Position numbers and translations under genes: made by a program. The notes under the pieces are model-generated. The model was not told where the DNA came from, did not search any database, and was given only the letters and a program-made list of their open reading frames with translations. This document shows, in pieces, positions 24,713 through 31,509 of a stretch of 36,091 bases of DNA. The stretch's first letter is position 1; every line of letters begins with the position of its first letter. This stretch comes from a virus. The DNA is taken from the IMG/VR virus record IMGVR_UViG_3300025818_000076, positions 1-36,091 of that record; one strand, given 5' to 3'.

Positions 24713-25495
24713 TTACGCTGCCCTTCTTCTTTCTACTGTCCAGGTTTCCGTTGTACCGCTGCCTAATTCTCTAGTCCAACTTGCACTACCAGTTCCTGGT
24801 TCTCTTGTCCAATTTTCTGTTGTTGCATTTCCACGTTCAATAGACCATAAACCAAATCCAGTAGAAGAATTTACAGTAAAGGTAGCCTTTTGTCCTGTTA
24901 GAAGTACAAGAGCATTTCCAGTTACACTTACACTTCCTAAACTGTATTTAACTTGTTGGCCTGTAATTGGTACATTAACATCAACAACTGCTGTTGGAGT
25001 ACCTAGTTCAAAAGTAGCTTGTTGTCCAGTTATCTCAACAGTAATACTAGCAACAATATCTACACTACCAACAGAGTAAACACTTTCTTGTCCGGTTGGT
25101 ACTACAGTTGCACCAGCAAAAGTATCTACAGTTCCGAGAGAATAAGTTGCTTCTTGTCCTTGAGGTACAGCGGCATGATCAATAACTACAAGAGGAGTAC
25201 CGACTCCAAAGATAGCTTGTTGACCATCAATGCTAATTAAAGCATCACCAGTTACGTCAACTGTTCCTACAGAATAAGTAGCTTCTTGTCCTGTAATTTC
25301 AAAGATAGAACCGATTGTAACTACAACTGATCCTAAACTAGATTGTATTTCTCCTACTAAATCAGCTTCACTATAGGCAAAGTCACCATAACCCCAATAA
25401 CCATACCCTTGTGAATTATTTAAAACAACGGTAGCATCCTGAGTATCAATTCCATACCCATAGTAACCATAAGGATTGCTGCCGTAACCAGCCAT
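24713..25495 (-). CDS. Repeat protein with seven 22-residue GQ repeats
   Basis: 260 residues in three zones. Residues 1-45 are rich in Tyr and Gly (YGSNPYGYYGYG, QGYGYWGYGDFAY). Residues about 56-209 hold seven repeats: a Gly-Gln pair occurs at 69, 91, 113, 135, 157, 179 and 201, exactly every 22 residues, each within a pattern TGQ-(E/Q)-A-T-(Y/F)-S-(V/L)-G-(T/S)-V. Residues 215-256 hold a Trp repeat (W217, W229, W240, W252) with TRE or ERxx. The regular beta pattern suggests a beta solenoid or a stack of hairpins. It lies among head-tail and tail genes, so it is probably a virion protein, perhaps a fibre or capsid spike. No known family recognised. Confidence 0.75.
   Translation of the reverse strand: MAGYGSNPYGYYGYGIDTQDATVVLNNSQGYGYWGYGDFAYSEADLVGEIQSSLGSVVVTIGSIFEITGQEATYSVGTVDVTGDALISIDGQQAIFGVGTPLVVIDHAAVPQGQEATYSLGTVDTFAGATVVPTGQESVYSVGSVDIVASITVEITGQQATFELGTPTAVVDVNVPITGQQVKYSLGSVSVTGNALVLLTGQKATFTVNSSTGFGLWSIERGNATTENWTREPGTGSASWTRELGSGTTETWTVERRRAA
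24869..25330 (-). repeat. Seven 66-base coding repeats (22 codons each)
   Basis: The coding region for the GQ repeats. The period is exact at protein level (seven Gly-Gln pairs 22 residues apart). At DNA level the copies have diverged, with only pieces such as CTTGTCC and TGTTGACC recurring, so this is an old duplication or one held by selection rather than a fresh array. Confidence 0.85.
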
Positions 25496-25501
25496 ATATT
25501 A

Positions 25502-25924
25502 TTAAGCTAAACGTACAATTGCAGTTGTAGCACCAGCGACAGGGAATTGAACAGTAAACGTACCATTTGTTGCTGTCTTATCACCACCAAAGTCTACAAC
25601 AGCTACAGTCTTATTTGACTGTGATGAGTTATAAATTAGACAACCACGAGCCGTAAAGGTTGCACTTGTCCAAGATACATCTGCAAAGTCTACAATTGCT
25701 ACACTACCATCTACAGTAACGTTAGTAACTGAAAGTGCTTCACCACCAGTTGTATAGCCATTACCATTGGCAATTTCAGCCGATGTAATATAAACAGATG
25801 TGCCATTACTTAATGAAGCTACACTGGAATAAAGAGCAATCTTAAATGTTGCACTTGTAAAATCATGTACAGCTTTAAGACTATCTTCTTTAAACCGAAT
25901 AGCAATTCCAGATGAAATAGCCAT
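25502..25924 (-). CDS. Hypothetical virion-block protein
   Basis: 140 residues, beta-rich. A helical start (SSGIAIRFKEDSLKAVHDFT) is followed by strands: ATFKIALYSSVAS, NGNGYTTGGEALSVTNVTVD, VAIVDFADVSW and a final GTFTVQFPVAGATTAIVR. This pattern (KIALY...., GYTTGG...., W) is frequent among marine phage structural proteins of unknown function. No membrane segment or catalytic motif. It lies between a head-tail gene and the repeat protein. Confidence 0.65.
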   Translation of the reverse strand: MAISSGIAIRFKEDSLKAVHDFTSATFKIALYSSVASLSNGTSVYITSAEIANGNGYTTGGEALSVTNVTVDGSVAIVDFADVSWTSATFTARGCLIYNSSQSNKTVAVVDFGGDKTATNGTFTVQFPVAGATTAIVRLA

Positions 25925-25934
25925 TTTTATTTAT

Positions 25935-25939
25935 TCCCT
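25935..25939 (-). promoter_or_regulatory. Ribosome binding site of the 140-residue protein gene
   Basis: On the - strand AGGGA within AAAAAGGGAATAAA stands 10 bases before the ATG at 25924, as at 16461 and 23155. Confidence 0.6.
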
Positions 25940-25951
25940 TTTTCTTATCTT

Positions 25952-26242
25952 TTATGATGTTGTAAACATTGTAATACTTGTTGGAACATAGGTTGTCATA
26001 CTAGGTTGCCAAGTTGCATCTCCAGTTGTTGCAAGAACTGTATCTGGACGAGCATCTTTTAAAACAATAAAATCAGAAATCCTTGGTGACTTGTTTTGTG
26101 GATGGTTTACTCTATCAAATTGTCCATCAGATTCATCAGGACCAACTAACGTACCATCTGTTTCTTTTACTCTATCAGCGTACCGATAACGAAATCCACT
26201 TCTATCAGAAATAAACCAAGATTGTATTCTTCTTCCTGCCAT
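25952..26242 (-). CDS. Small hypothetical virion-block protein
   Basis: 96 residues. Basic start (AGRRIQSWFISDRSGFRYRY) with a turn GPDESDGQFDRVNHPQN and a Pro/Thr-rich tail (WQPSMTTYVPTSITMFTTS). No family recognised. It directly follows the gp4-like protein (4 bases) and so is likely co-translated with it. The RSGFRYRY and VKETDGTLVGPD stretches look like a small beta fold, possibly a head-tail completion protein. Confidence 0.6.
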   Translation of the reverse strand: MAGRRIQSWFISDRSGFRYRYADRVKETDGTLVGPDESDGQFDRVNHPQNKSPRISDFIVLKDARPDTVLATTGDATWQPSMTTYVPTSITMFTTS

Positions 26243-26246
26243 TGTT

Positions 26247-26918
26247 TTAAACTCTAAAGAATGGTCTTATATATAAACTTTCTCTATCCCTGTCAGATTC
26301 AAAAGCTTCATTAAATACTTGATCGTAAATTTGTTTTAGCAGAGCTACACGAGAATCTGGAACTCCTGGACGTTTTAATGCCATTTTAAAAGCTAATCCT
26401 GCCGTAAGAGCAGGAAGCATATGAGTAGGAACATCTGCATTATATCGTGAACCAGAACTATCTTGAGTATATCCAAAATAGCGATAACGGAAAGTATAAG
26501 TAGCTACATCTGGTAAAGGCCAAAAATAAACAGTTGGTCCTGCGCTTGTAGTTGATTGAACAGCATACTGTAAGGGACGACCTGTTTGAGACTTATTTGG
26601 AATCTTTTCATATTCTTCCATAGTAATTCGACGCAGTTCAATGTCGGTACTATCAGAACGAATTGTTCCAATAATTAAATCAATTACATTACTTCCAGGT
26701 TGAAATGTAGTTTGACCAGTAGATAGTGTAGTTGTTCCAGTATCTGTTTTCCAAAGTGAATATCCACGGTTCTGCCATTCACGAAGAAGTAGATCAAGAC
26801 TACGACGAGCCTCTCTTACATCATCACCAAGAGTTACTTCACCGCCAATTTGAGAGATAGCTTCTTCAATGATTTCATCAATTTGTAGATTAAAACTTGT
26901 TGTTCCTGAAGTAGCCAT
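26247..26918 (-). CDS. P22 gp4-like head-tail adaptor (tail accessory factor)
   Basis: 223 residues. Pattern typical of the P22 gp4 family: N-terminal helix LQIDEIIEEAISQIGG, then DDVREARRSLDLLLREWQ and NRGYSLWKT, a beta part with IELRRITMEEYEKIPNKSQT and GPTVYFWPLPDV, and a C-terminal helix LTAGLAFKMALKRP. Proteins of this family bind below the portal ring, extend the DNA channel and seal the head after packaging. The neighbouring small capsid-type genes fit this role. Confidence 0.8.
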   Translation of the reverse strand: MATSGTTSFNLQIDEIIEEAISQIGGEVTLGDDVREARRSLDLLLREWQNRGYSLWKTDTGTTTLSTGQTTFQPGSNVIDLIIGTIRSDSTDIELRRITMEEYEKIPNKSQTGRPLQYAVQSTTSAGPTVYFWPLPDVATYTFRYRYFGYTQDSSGSRYNADVPTHMLPALTAGLAFKMALKRPGVPDSRVALLKQIYDQVFNEAFESDRDRESLYIRPFFRV

Positions 26919-26922
26919 TTAA

Positions 26923-27210
26923 TTAAATATAAGTTACAAAACCAACAACGTCGGTAGCTACGGAAACATAAACACCGTTATAGCATTTAATACCGCTTAG
27001 ACCATTATAAGTATGAGTTACTTCTCCACTTGTGGGAACAGTTAAACTAAAACGACGATTACCTAAAGAACCGTCAGAAGCTAAATCATAAAAAGTAACC
27101 TCACCTGGAGATGCTGATTTATTAGTAAAAGTAAAACCGGAAATACGAACTGAGTCTGCAACTACAGTTCCAGTAGCGGTTACAACAACAGGGGATAATT
27201 GAGTTGACAT
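26923..27210 (-). CDS. Small beta-sandwich protein next to the capsid gene
   Basis: 95 residues, almost all beta: VVVTATGTVVADSVRISGFT, NKSASPGEVTFYDL, RRFSLTVPTSGEVTH, GVYVSVATDVVGFVTYI. No helices and no Cys pair; looks like a small Ig-like or head-fibre domain. Located just after the major capsid gene and its hairpins. Could decorate the head or the neck. No function assigned. Confidence 0.6.
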   Translation of the reverse strand: MSTQLSPVVVTATGTVVADSVRISGFTFTNKSASPGEVTFYDLASDGSLGNRRFSLTVPTSGEVTHTYNGLSGIKCYNGVYVSVATDVVGFVTYI

Positions 27211-27233
27211 TCTTTATTCACCTTTTTATTTAT

Positions 27234-27285
27234 GAAAGGTAGGGTAGAGATAACTGCGAACAGCTATCCCTACCCCTAGTCTTTC
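27234..27285 (-). ncRNA. Strong RNA hairpin between capsid gene and next gene
   Basis: On the - strand the RNA would fold into a stem from 27275-27261 and 27256-27242 (GGGTAG, GATA and CTG blocks) with a UUCG-type loop at 27260-27257. The two places where the + strand shows A-C mismatches become G-U pairs on the - strand, so the stem is complete only in the sense of transcription. Outer GAAAG/CTTTC (27234-27238 with 27281-27285) can add pairs. No U-run follows, so it is more likely an mRNA stabiliser or processing site than an intrinsic terminator. Confidence 0.6.
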
Positions 27286-27290
27286 AGAAA

Positions 27291-27312
27291 ATCTAATGTT
27301 TAATCATTAGAT
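27291..27312 (-). terminator. Hairpin just after the capsid gene
   Basis: A perfect 8-base inverted repeat, ATCTAATG and CATTAGAT (27291-27298 with 27305-27312), with a 6-base loop. Read on the - strand it comes 9 bases after the capsid stop codon and runs into TTTTC, so it is a weak AT-rich intrinsic terminator or attenuator. It is followed at once by the stronger hairpin at 27234-27285. Confidence 0.5.
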
Positions 27313-27321
27313 ATTTATTGA

Positions 27322-28251
27322 TTAGACTTCAGCGCCAAACCACTTGCGCCAATCTGACCAACCAAAGCTATAACGCTCACGAGCCTTAAAGCGAAGGTTG
27401 CCGGTATCAAAGTCTGGCTCCATCTTGGTAGCAAGAGGTGCACGAACGAACATCTTGGAACCGTTTGGAACGTCAGTCTTTACGAACCAGTTGTTAGCAT
27501 CAGTGAAGCGACGGTTTACATAGAAACCACCGGGGAATAGACCCATGTTACGAACTGGGTTGATATCGTTTGGAGCGATACCGGAGGTTGGATATGCAAC
27601 AGTACCGTTTGGTAGACCAGCGGAGTGTAGAAGCATATCAGTCTCAAAAGCTAGTTCAGGTGGAATGTGGATTGAAACTGGTGAAGCACCAATTAGAATG
27701 CCACGATCATCCTTTAGCTTATGAATGGCAGTAACTGCTGTTTCAATGGTTGAGATTGAAATTGCAGAAGTACCAATCTTGTTGCTTTGATTGCCATCGC
27801 CAATGGTTGGGTGAGAGTCAGAAATTAGAGCCACACCGTCGCCACCAACATAGCTGGCAGAGAAAGCATTGTTAAAGGTGTTAGCAGCCTTAACTTGCTT
27901 GGTTGAAGCCATAGCACGAGCAAGACCCTTGGCACGAACCTTGGCGAAGGTGTCGTAAAGGTTGTCTTCCATAGCTTCTTCAGTGACAGCAAAGGCAAGA
28001 GCAACTGTCTCGTGAGTGTAACGAGAAGTGTAGCTTTCCTTAGCTGAGTCGTATTGTACGGCAGCGCCTTCTGATTTGGTTGGAGCTTCACCGAACATAG
28101 TGAATAGAACTTCTTCTTCAAAAGCCCGATCTGAATTTTCAATTTCGTATAGTGGTACATGCTCGTCTTCAACAGCACCATATTCTAGACCGAAAATAGC
28201 ATTTAGGCCTGGGAGAAGTTCCTTTGAAATATCTGAACGATTAATAGCCAT
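27322..28251 (-). CDS. Major capsid protein (HK97-like fold inferred)
   Basis: 309 residues. Place (after scaffold and decoration-type protein, before head-tail adaptors) and sequence fit a capsid protein: SDISKELLPGLNAIFGLEY, then a long helical stretch (ALAFAVTEEAMEDNLYDTFA, KGLARAMASTKQVKAANTFN) like the spine helix, a IPPELAFETDMLLHSAG segment, and a C-terminal WFVKTDVPNGSKMFVRAPL part. GC content in the gene looks higher than in most of the window, consistent with codon choice for high expression. AGGGAG precedes the ATG. Two hairpins lie directly behind the gene. Confidence 0.85.
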   Translation of the reverse strand: MAINRSDISKELLPGLNAIFGLEYGAVEDEHVPLYEIENSDRAFEEEVLFTMFGEAPTKSEGAAVQYDSAKESYTSRYTHETVALAFAVTEEAMEDNLYDTFAKVRAKGLARAMASTKQVKAANTFNNAFSASYVGGDGVALISDSHPTIGDGNQSNKIGTSAISISTIETAVTAIHKLKDDRGILIGASPVSIHIPPELAFETDMLLHSAGLPNGTVAYPTSGIAPNDINPVRNMGLFPGGFYVNRRFTDANNWFVKTDVPNGSKMFVRAPLATKMEPDFDTGNLRFKARERYSFGWSDWRKWFGAEV

Positions 28252-28266
28252 CTTTCATTCTCCCTA

Positions 28267-28851
28267 TTAAACTGGCCCAACAACGCAAGCAACAACGTCA
28301 TATTGTTGGTTACGAAGGATACGGACTTCTACCTTTGTAGCTGCATCGCCAAATGCATTATCAGGTTGCTCATAAAGAGCTACTGGGCGAACCATAGCAG
28401 TGGTAGCAACACGAGAAGCTGCCTTAATACCAAAGCCGGAACGACCAGTGAAGGTGCTGCCTGCGCCTAGAGTTACATCAAAGTTTAGGGCAAGATCACC
28501 GATTGTTAGAGATGCATCAGCCTGTACAACGTAAGTTGAGTTAGGATCATCATCTACTAGAGCGTAAGTAATGCTGTCATCTGAAGAAACAGATGCAGGA
28601 ATATAAGCAGCCCATACAGGTTGCTTAGAAGTCTTATCGACATATTGTACACCCATTAGTACGCCTACTGCATAGTCAGTAGTTGTGGTAATTGGAGTAA
28701 CGTAACCACTGTCCATCTTTACTAGATCACCTTGGAACATTGCGGAAGCATTGTTCTGGGCAATTTGATAACGACTGAAACCAGTGGAGTTAGCTGCACT
28801 ACCACGTTTGCGTGAAGGGTGAAAGCCGGTTAGGTTCTTAGTTGAACTCAT
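28267..28851 (-). CDS. Capsid decoration / head protein
   Basis: 194 residues, beta-rich, directly before the capsid gene. Visible: a Ser/Lys-rich start (FHPSRKRGSAANSTGFSRYQ), then GDLVKMDSGYVTPITTTTDY and VGVLMGVQYVDKTSKQPVWA, SLTIGDLALNFDVTLGAGST and TKVEVRILRNQQYDVV. The pattern DLVKM..G.V.......VGV..GVQY is one I associate with small head proteins of marine phages. A strong ribosome site (AAGGAG) lies 9 bases ahead. It likely decorates or stabilises the head. Confidence 0.65.
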   Translation of the reverse strand: MSSTKNLTGFHPSRKRGSAANSTGFSRYQIAQNNASAMFQGDLVKMDSGYVTPITTTTDYAVGVLMGVQYVDKTSKQPVWAAYIPASVSSDDSITYALVDDDPNSTYVVQADASLTIGDLALNFDVTLGAGSTFTGRSGFGIKAASRVATTAMVRPVALYEQPDNAFGDAATKVEVRILRNQQYDVVACVVGPV

Positions 28852-28905
28852 TTTGGTTTCTCCTTTTTGTTTATTTTTTTAACTTAGTCTTTTTTTACAG
28901 AAAGA

Positions 28906-28924
28906 AACTAACTATTAATTAGTT
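28906..28924 (-). other. Short hairpin at a gene end
   Basis: AACTAA and TTAGTT (28906-28911 with 28919-28924) pair around a 7-base loop overlapping the stop codon of the 168-residue protein. An alternative fold pairs part of the same TTAGT with ACTAA further on (near 28880), so the two exclude each other. No proper U-run. The rest of this 67-base gap holds only A/T runs and the strong ribosome site for the next gene. Confidence 0.35.
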
Positions 28925-29425
28925 ATCAAAATCAACTGAACGATTACCTACAGTAACACGAGATTTACTAGCGTTAGAGATAGGCATACGACGATCCTGC
29001 ATTGACATTAGACGTTGATTAATTGCTTCATTCATTTCGATATTTCGATCAATACCCCGTTGTTTCCTGGCTTGCCAGATGTCATGAGGAATTTTAGCTA
29101 AAGCAACATCACCACGAACAATACAATTTTGGAACCTATCGTTTTCCTTATGGTATCCATAACCCATTGTCATCTCTGGTACTTCATCGGAAGTTACGAA
29201 CTCCCATCCTTCGTTAATTTTCTTACCAACTGACTTAAAATCTTCATCACCATTAATAAAAATTCGTAGCCATCCTAATTTGAAATTTTGGTCTAGGAAA
29301 TTTTTTTCAATATGGGAAGGAATATCTAGCCAGTTTTCAGAATCATAGTAAGTTCGTTGTTTGGTATCCCTCGTTGAAGCTTCACGAGCTTCACGAGTAA
29401 CTGCATCATTAATTTTATTAGTCAT
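28919..29425 (-). CDS. Hypothetical head-block protein
   Basis: 168 residues, charged and mostly helical. Visible: TREAREASTRDTKQRTYYDS, SENWLDIPSHI, KLGWLRIFINGDEDFKSVGK, and a basic C-terminus (QARKQRGIDRNIEMNEAINQ, MQDRRMPISNASK). No membrane segment or catalytic motif. Position between scaffold and the decoration-type protein suggests a role in head assembly. Family seen in marine phages but with no known function to me. Confidence 0.6.
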   Translation of the reverse strand: MTNKINDAVTREAREASTRDTKQRTYYDSENWLDIPSHIEKNFLDQNFKLGWLRIFINGDEDFKSVGKKINEGWEFVTSDEVPEMTMGYGYHKENDRFQNCIVRGDVALAKIPHDIWQARKQRGIDRNIEMNEAINQRLMSMQDRRMPISNASKSRVTVGNRSVDFDN

Positions 29426-29441
29426 TAGTTTCTATCCTTTA

Positions 29442-30524
29442 TCACGCACGTTTAGTTTCAATAGTTGTATAATTGCCGTTAAGGTTATCTACCTTATGTT
29501 TTTCTGCGGCGTACCTGTCAAGTGGAATCCCCCATTTCTTAGCAAGGTCAACATCTCTTTGAGTTAACTTGACCTTATTACCTTTGGGAGAGGATTTACG
29601 TGATGTTCCTGCTACCACTTGAGACGGTTTTTTCGCATCCGTCCCACGATTAAATTTATTAGGTAGTTCTGCTTTAAGCAGCCTATCTATTTCATTATAA
29701 AACTCTTTTGTCTGTGGATCATAGCCTTCATTCTTTAATTTTTGATCCAAAGCTAAAGCAACAGTAGTTGCAACTTCATCTTGTCCAAACCAACTAGAAT
29801 TATTTTCAAACCATTCTGAAGCAAGAGGGTCTAATTTTCTTTGTACTTGAGGCTGAGTTTGTTGTTGTTGGCGTTGTGCTGGACGTTGCTCTTCTTGATA
29901 TGTTTCATACTGTTCTAATTCTTTTGTATATTTTGATTCTTCTTGTTCCCGTGCAGCCTCTAGCTGGGCCTTACGAGCTTGAATAATTTTAAGATCAGTC
30001 TTTGCATCATTTAAAACATTCTGTGCTTCTAGTAATTTTTCTTTTTCACCGTCATCATAGGCACGAAGATAGTTTGATTCTGCCATTCTGATTCGTTCAT
30101 TTAATTCATTTTCACGAGAATATAAAGAAGAAATCTCATATGACTTTGTTGTTTGCTGTGTCTTAATAAGTTCTGAACGAAGTTTATTTAGTTCAGAAGA
30201 CATAGCCTCAAGTTGAGCTTCACGTTCCTTACGTTGTTGAACAAGTTGACGAATACGTTTTTCAGCACCCTTACTGTTAATACCTTCTAGTTCTGAAATT
30301 TGTTCCTTTTCAGAAATTTCTTGTACATTTTCACTATTATCTTGTTCGTCATCTTCCGAAACAATCTCATAATTAGATTCATTATCTACATTAGGTTTTG
30401 TTTCTACCTTTTCAGTATTTTCAACCTCATCTTCTAAATCGTAAGATACTTCTGGTTCTTTAGCTACGGCAGCTTTCTTAGGATCAATACTGGTCCAACC
30501 ACCGTTATCATTTTCTGTTGACAT
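29442..30524 (-). CDS. Scaffolding protein
   Basis: 360 residues, highly charged and helical. Residues 1-80 are acidic (EVENTEKVETKPNVDNES, SEDDEQDNSENVQ). About 80-215 form a coiled coil (AEKRIRQLVQQRKEREAQLE, SSELNKLRSELIK). A Gln-rich part (QRPAQRQQQQTQPQVQ) follows, and the C-terminus is basic with a helix (LTQRDVDLAKKWGIPLDRYA), the usual capsid-binding end of scaffolds. It lies directly before the head genes. It should guide shell assembly and leave before DNA entry. Confidence 0.8.
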   Translation of the reverse strand: MSTENDNGGWTSIDPKKAAVAKEPEVSYDLEDEVENTEKVETKPNVDNESNYEIVSEDDEQDNSENVQEISEKEQISELEGINSKGAEKRIRQLVQQRKEREAQLEAMSSELNKLRSELIKTQQTTKSYEISSLYSRENELNERIRMAESNYLRAYDDGEKEKLLEAQNVLNDAKTDLKIIQARKAQLEAAREQEESKYTKELEQYETYQEEQRPAQRQQQQTQPQVQRKLDPLASEWFENNSSWFGQDEVATTVALALDQKLKNEGYDPQTKEFYNEIDRLLKAELPNKFNRGTDAKKPSQVVAGTSRKSSPKGNKVKLTQRDVDLAKKWGIPLDRYAAEKHKVDNLNGNYTTIETKRA

Positions 30525-30562
30525 AAGTCACTCCTTTTATACGTAGGCAACGATACTACGAG

Positions 30563-30988
30563 TTACGCTGCATTAGCTGAAAGATTAAACATAATGTCTA
30601 AACTCTCTGGGCTTTCAACTTTCATGATTACTTGGTCATCAAAAATAAGTAGAAGGCGAACACCCTTATACATAAACTTATGACCTACATGCCGACCATA
30701 TGCAATATAATCTCCCTCTTTACACCAAGGACCATTAGGAAACTTATTTTCATCTTGATAAGCACTTTGTCCTACAGCTAAGACTTTACCCACTGTAGTA
30801 AGGTATTTTACATCTTCTTGAAATTGATCAGGAAGAAGAATGCCGCCTTTAGTTTCCTTACGAATTGAAACAGGGCGAATGAGAATATGGTATCCAGGAA
30901 GTGCTGGAAGTGGATCAGGATCAGGTACTAGCTTTTCCGTAATCCAATCATCATTCTTAACGGCTCCACTATATTTAACGTTCTGCAT
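30563..30988 (-). CDS. GroES-like co-chaperonin
   Basis: 141 residues with a Cpn10 core at about 31-125. PGYHILIRPV (31-40) is the first strand; KETKGGILLPDQFQED (44-59) is the mobile loop with Ile50-Leu51-Leu52, equivalent to the Ile-Val-Leu triplet by which GroES binds GroEL; VGKVLAVGQ (66-74), KEGDYIAYGRHVG (90-102) and LLLIFDDQVIMKVE (112-125) complete the fold. Longer than GroES (97) because of added N- and C-terminal tails. No GroEL gene is in the window, so it would pair with host GroEL, as T4 gp31 does to fold its capsid protein. It stands just before the scaffold. Confidence 0.85.
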   Translation of the reverse strand: MQNVKYSGAVKNDDWITEKLVPDPDPLPALPGYHILIRPVSIRKETKGGILLPDQFQEDVKYLTTVGKVLAVGQSAYQDENKFPNGPWCKEGDYIAYGRHVGHKFMYKGVRLLLIFDDQVIMKVESPESLDIMFNLSANAA

Positions 30989-31193
30989 CTTCTAGTTCAT
31001 CCTTTAAATATCTATGTTTAAGATCATCAACAATTCCAATTAAAGTACTGATACCATCATGTACTCCAACTAGATAACGATAGTCATCGTATGATGAACA
31101 AGAGCCAGATGCAAGGTTATTTTTAACATTTTCTAAAGCAGTATCTAATTCTTTTTCAATATAAAAAGAATCAATTAGTTGACTAGGTTTCAT
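30975..31193 (-). CDS. Small helical hypothetical protein
   Basis: 72 residues, acidic, probably two helices (SFYIEKELDTALENVKNNL and HDGISTLIGIVDDLKHRYL) with a Cys and Tyr-rich turn (GSCSSYDDYRYLVG). It overlaps the GroES-like gene by 14 bases and begins on the previous stop codon (TAATG at 31193). Function unknown. Confidence 0.6.
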   Translation of the reverse strand: MKPSQLIDSFYIEKELDTALENVKNNLASGSCSSYDDYRYLVGVHDGISTLIGIVDDLKHRYLKDELEDAER

Positions 31194-31309
31194 TACTTTT
31201 TCTTTTTAGGTTTTCCCTTAGAAGCCTTACCTTGTTGTGGGGCAGTTTCTGGAAACCATTTGTTTCCACCCTTGCCACCAGCTTGCCATTCTTGTTTAAT
31301 TGCAGCCAT
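31193..31309 (-). CDS. Very small basic protein (38 residues)
   Basis: 38 residues: MAAIKQEWQAGGKGGNKWFP, then ETAPQQGKASKGKP and four Lys. Gly- and Lys-rich with two Trp; likely disordered. It is bounded by clear stop-start junctions: TAA-A-ATG from the previous gene and TAATG to the next, so translation is coupled on both sides. It belongs to the set of small basic proteins near the portal gene. Confidence 0.55.
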   Translation of the reverse strand: MAAIKQEWQAGGKGGNKWFPETAPQQGKASKGKPKKKK

Positions 31310-31310
31310 T

Positions 31311-31508
31311 TTATTTTTTCCTTTTTTTCTGTACGTTTCTTGCTTCACTCAAAGCAATAGCCATTGCTTGTTTTTTAGATTTTACTTTTGGTCCTTTCTT
31401 TGAACCAGAATGTAATTTACCAGCCTTATACTCACGCATAACCTTAGAGATTTTCTTTTGTCCTGGCTTGGTAATTTGTTGAGAAATATTTGATCTAGAA
31501 ATTGCCAT
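31311..31508 (-). CDS. DUF6496-like small basic protein
   Basis: 65 residues, Lys-rich. KISKVMREYKAGKLHSGSKK and GPKVKSKKQAMAIALSEARN match the pattern of DUF6496 (a KVM.E.K.GKL.SGSK.G..V..R.QA.AIALSEA phrase), a family seen in phages and bacteria without known function. It starts 1 base after the portal stop codon. Positive charge suggests DNA or RNA contact, but no direct evidence. Confidence 0.7.
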   Translation of the reverse strand: MAISRSNISQQITKPGQKKISKVMREYKAGKLHSGSKKGPKVKSKKQAMAIALSEARNVQKKRKK

Positions 31509-31509
31509 T

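Noticed and set aside
24869-25330. CRISPR-like array
   Set aside because: The 66-base period is entirely coding, with diverged units and no constant repeat with unique spacers.
28860-28924. Intrinsic terminator before the decoration-type gene
   Set aside because: The possible stems are short and mutually exclusive and are not followed by a U-run in the transcript.
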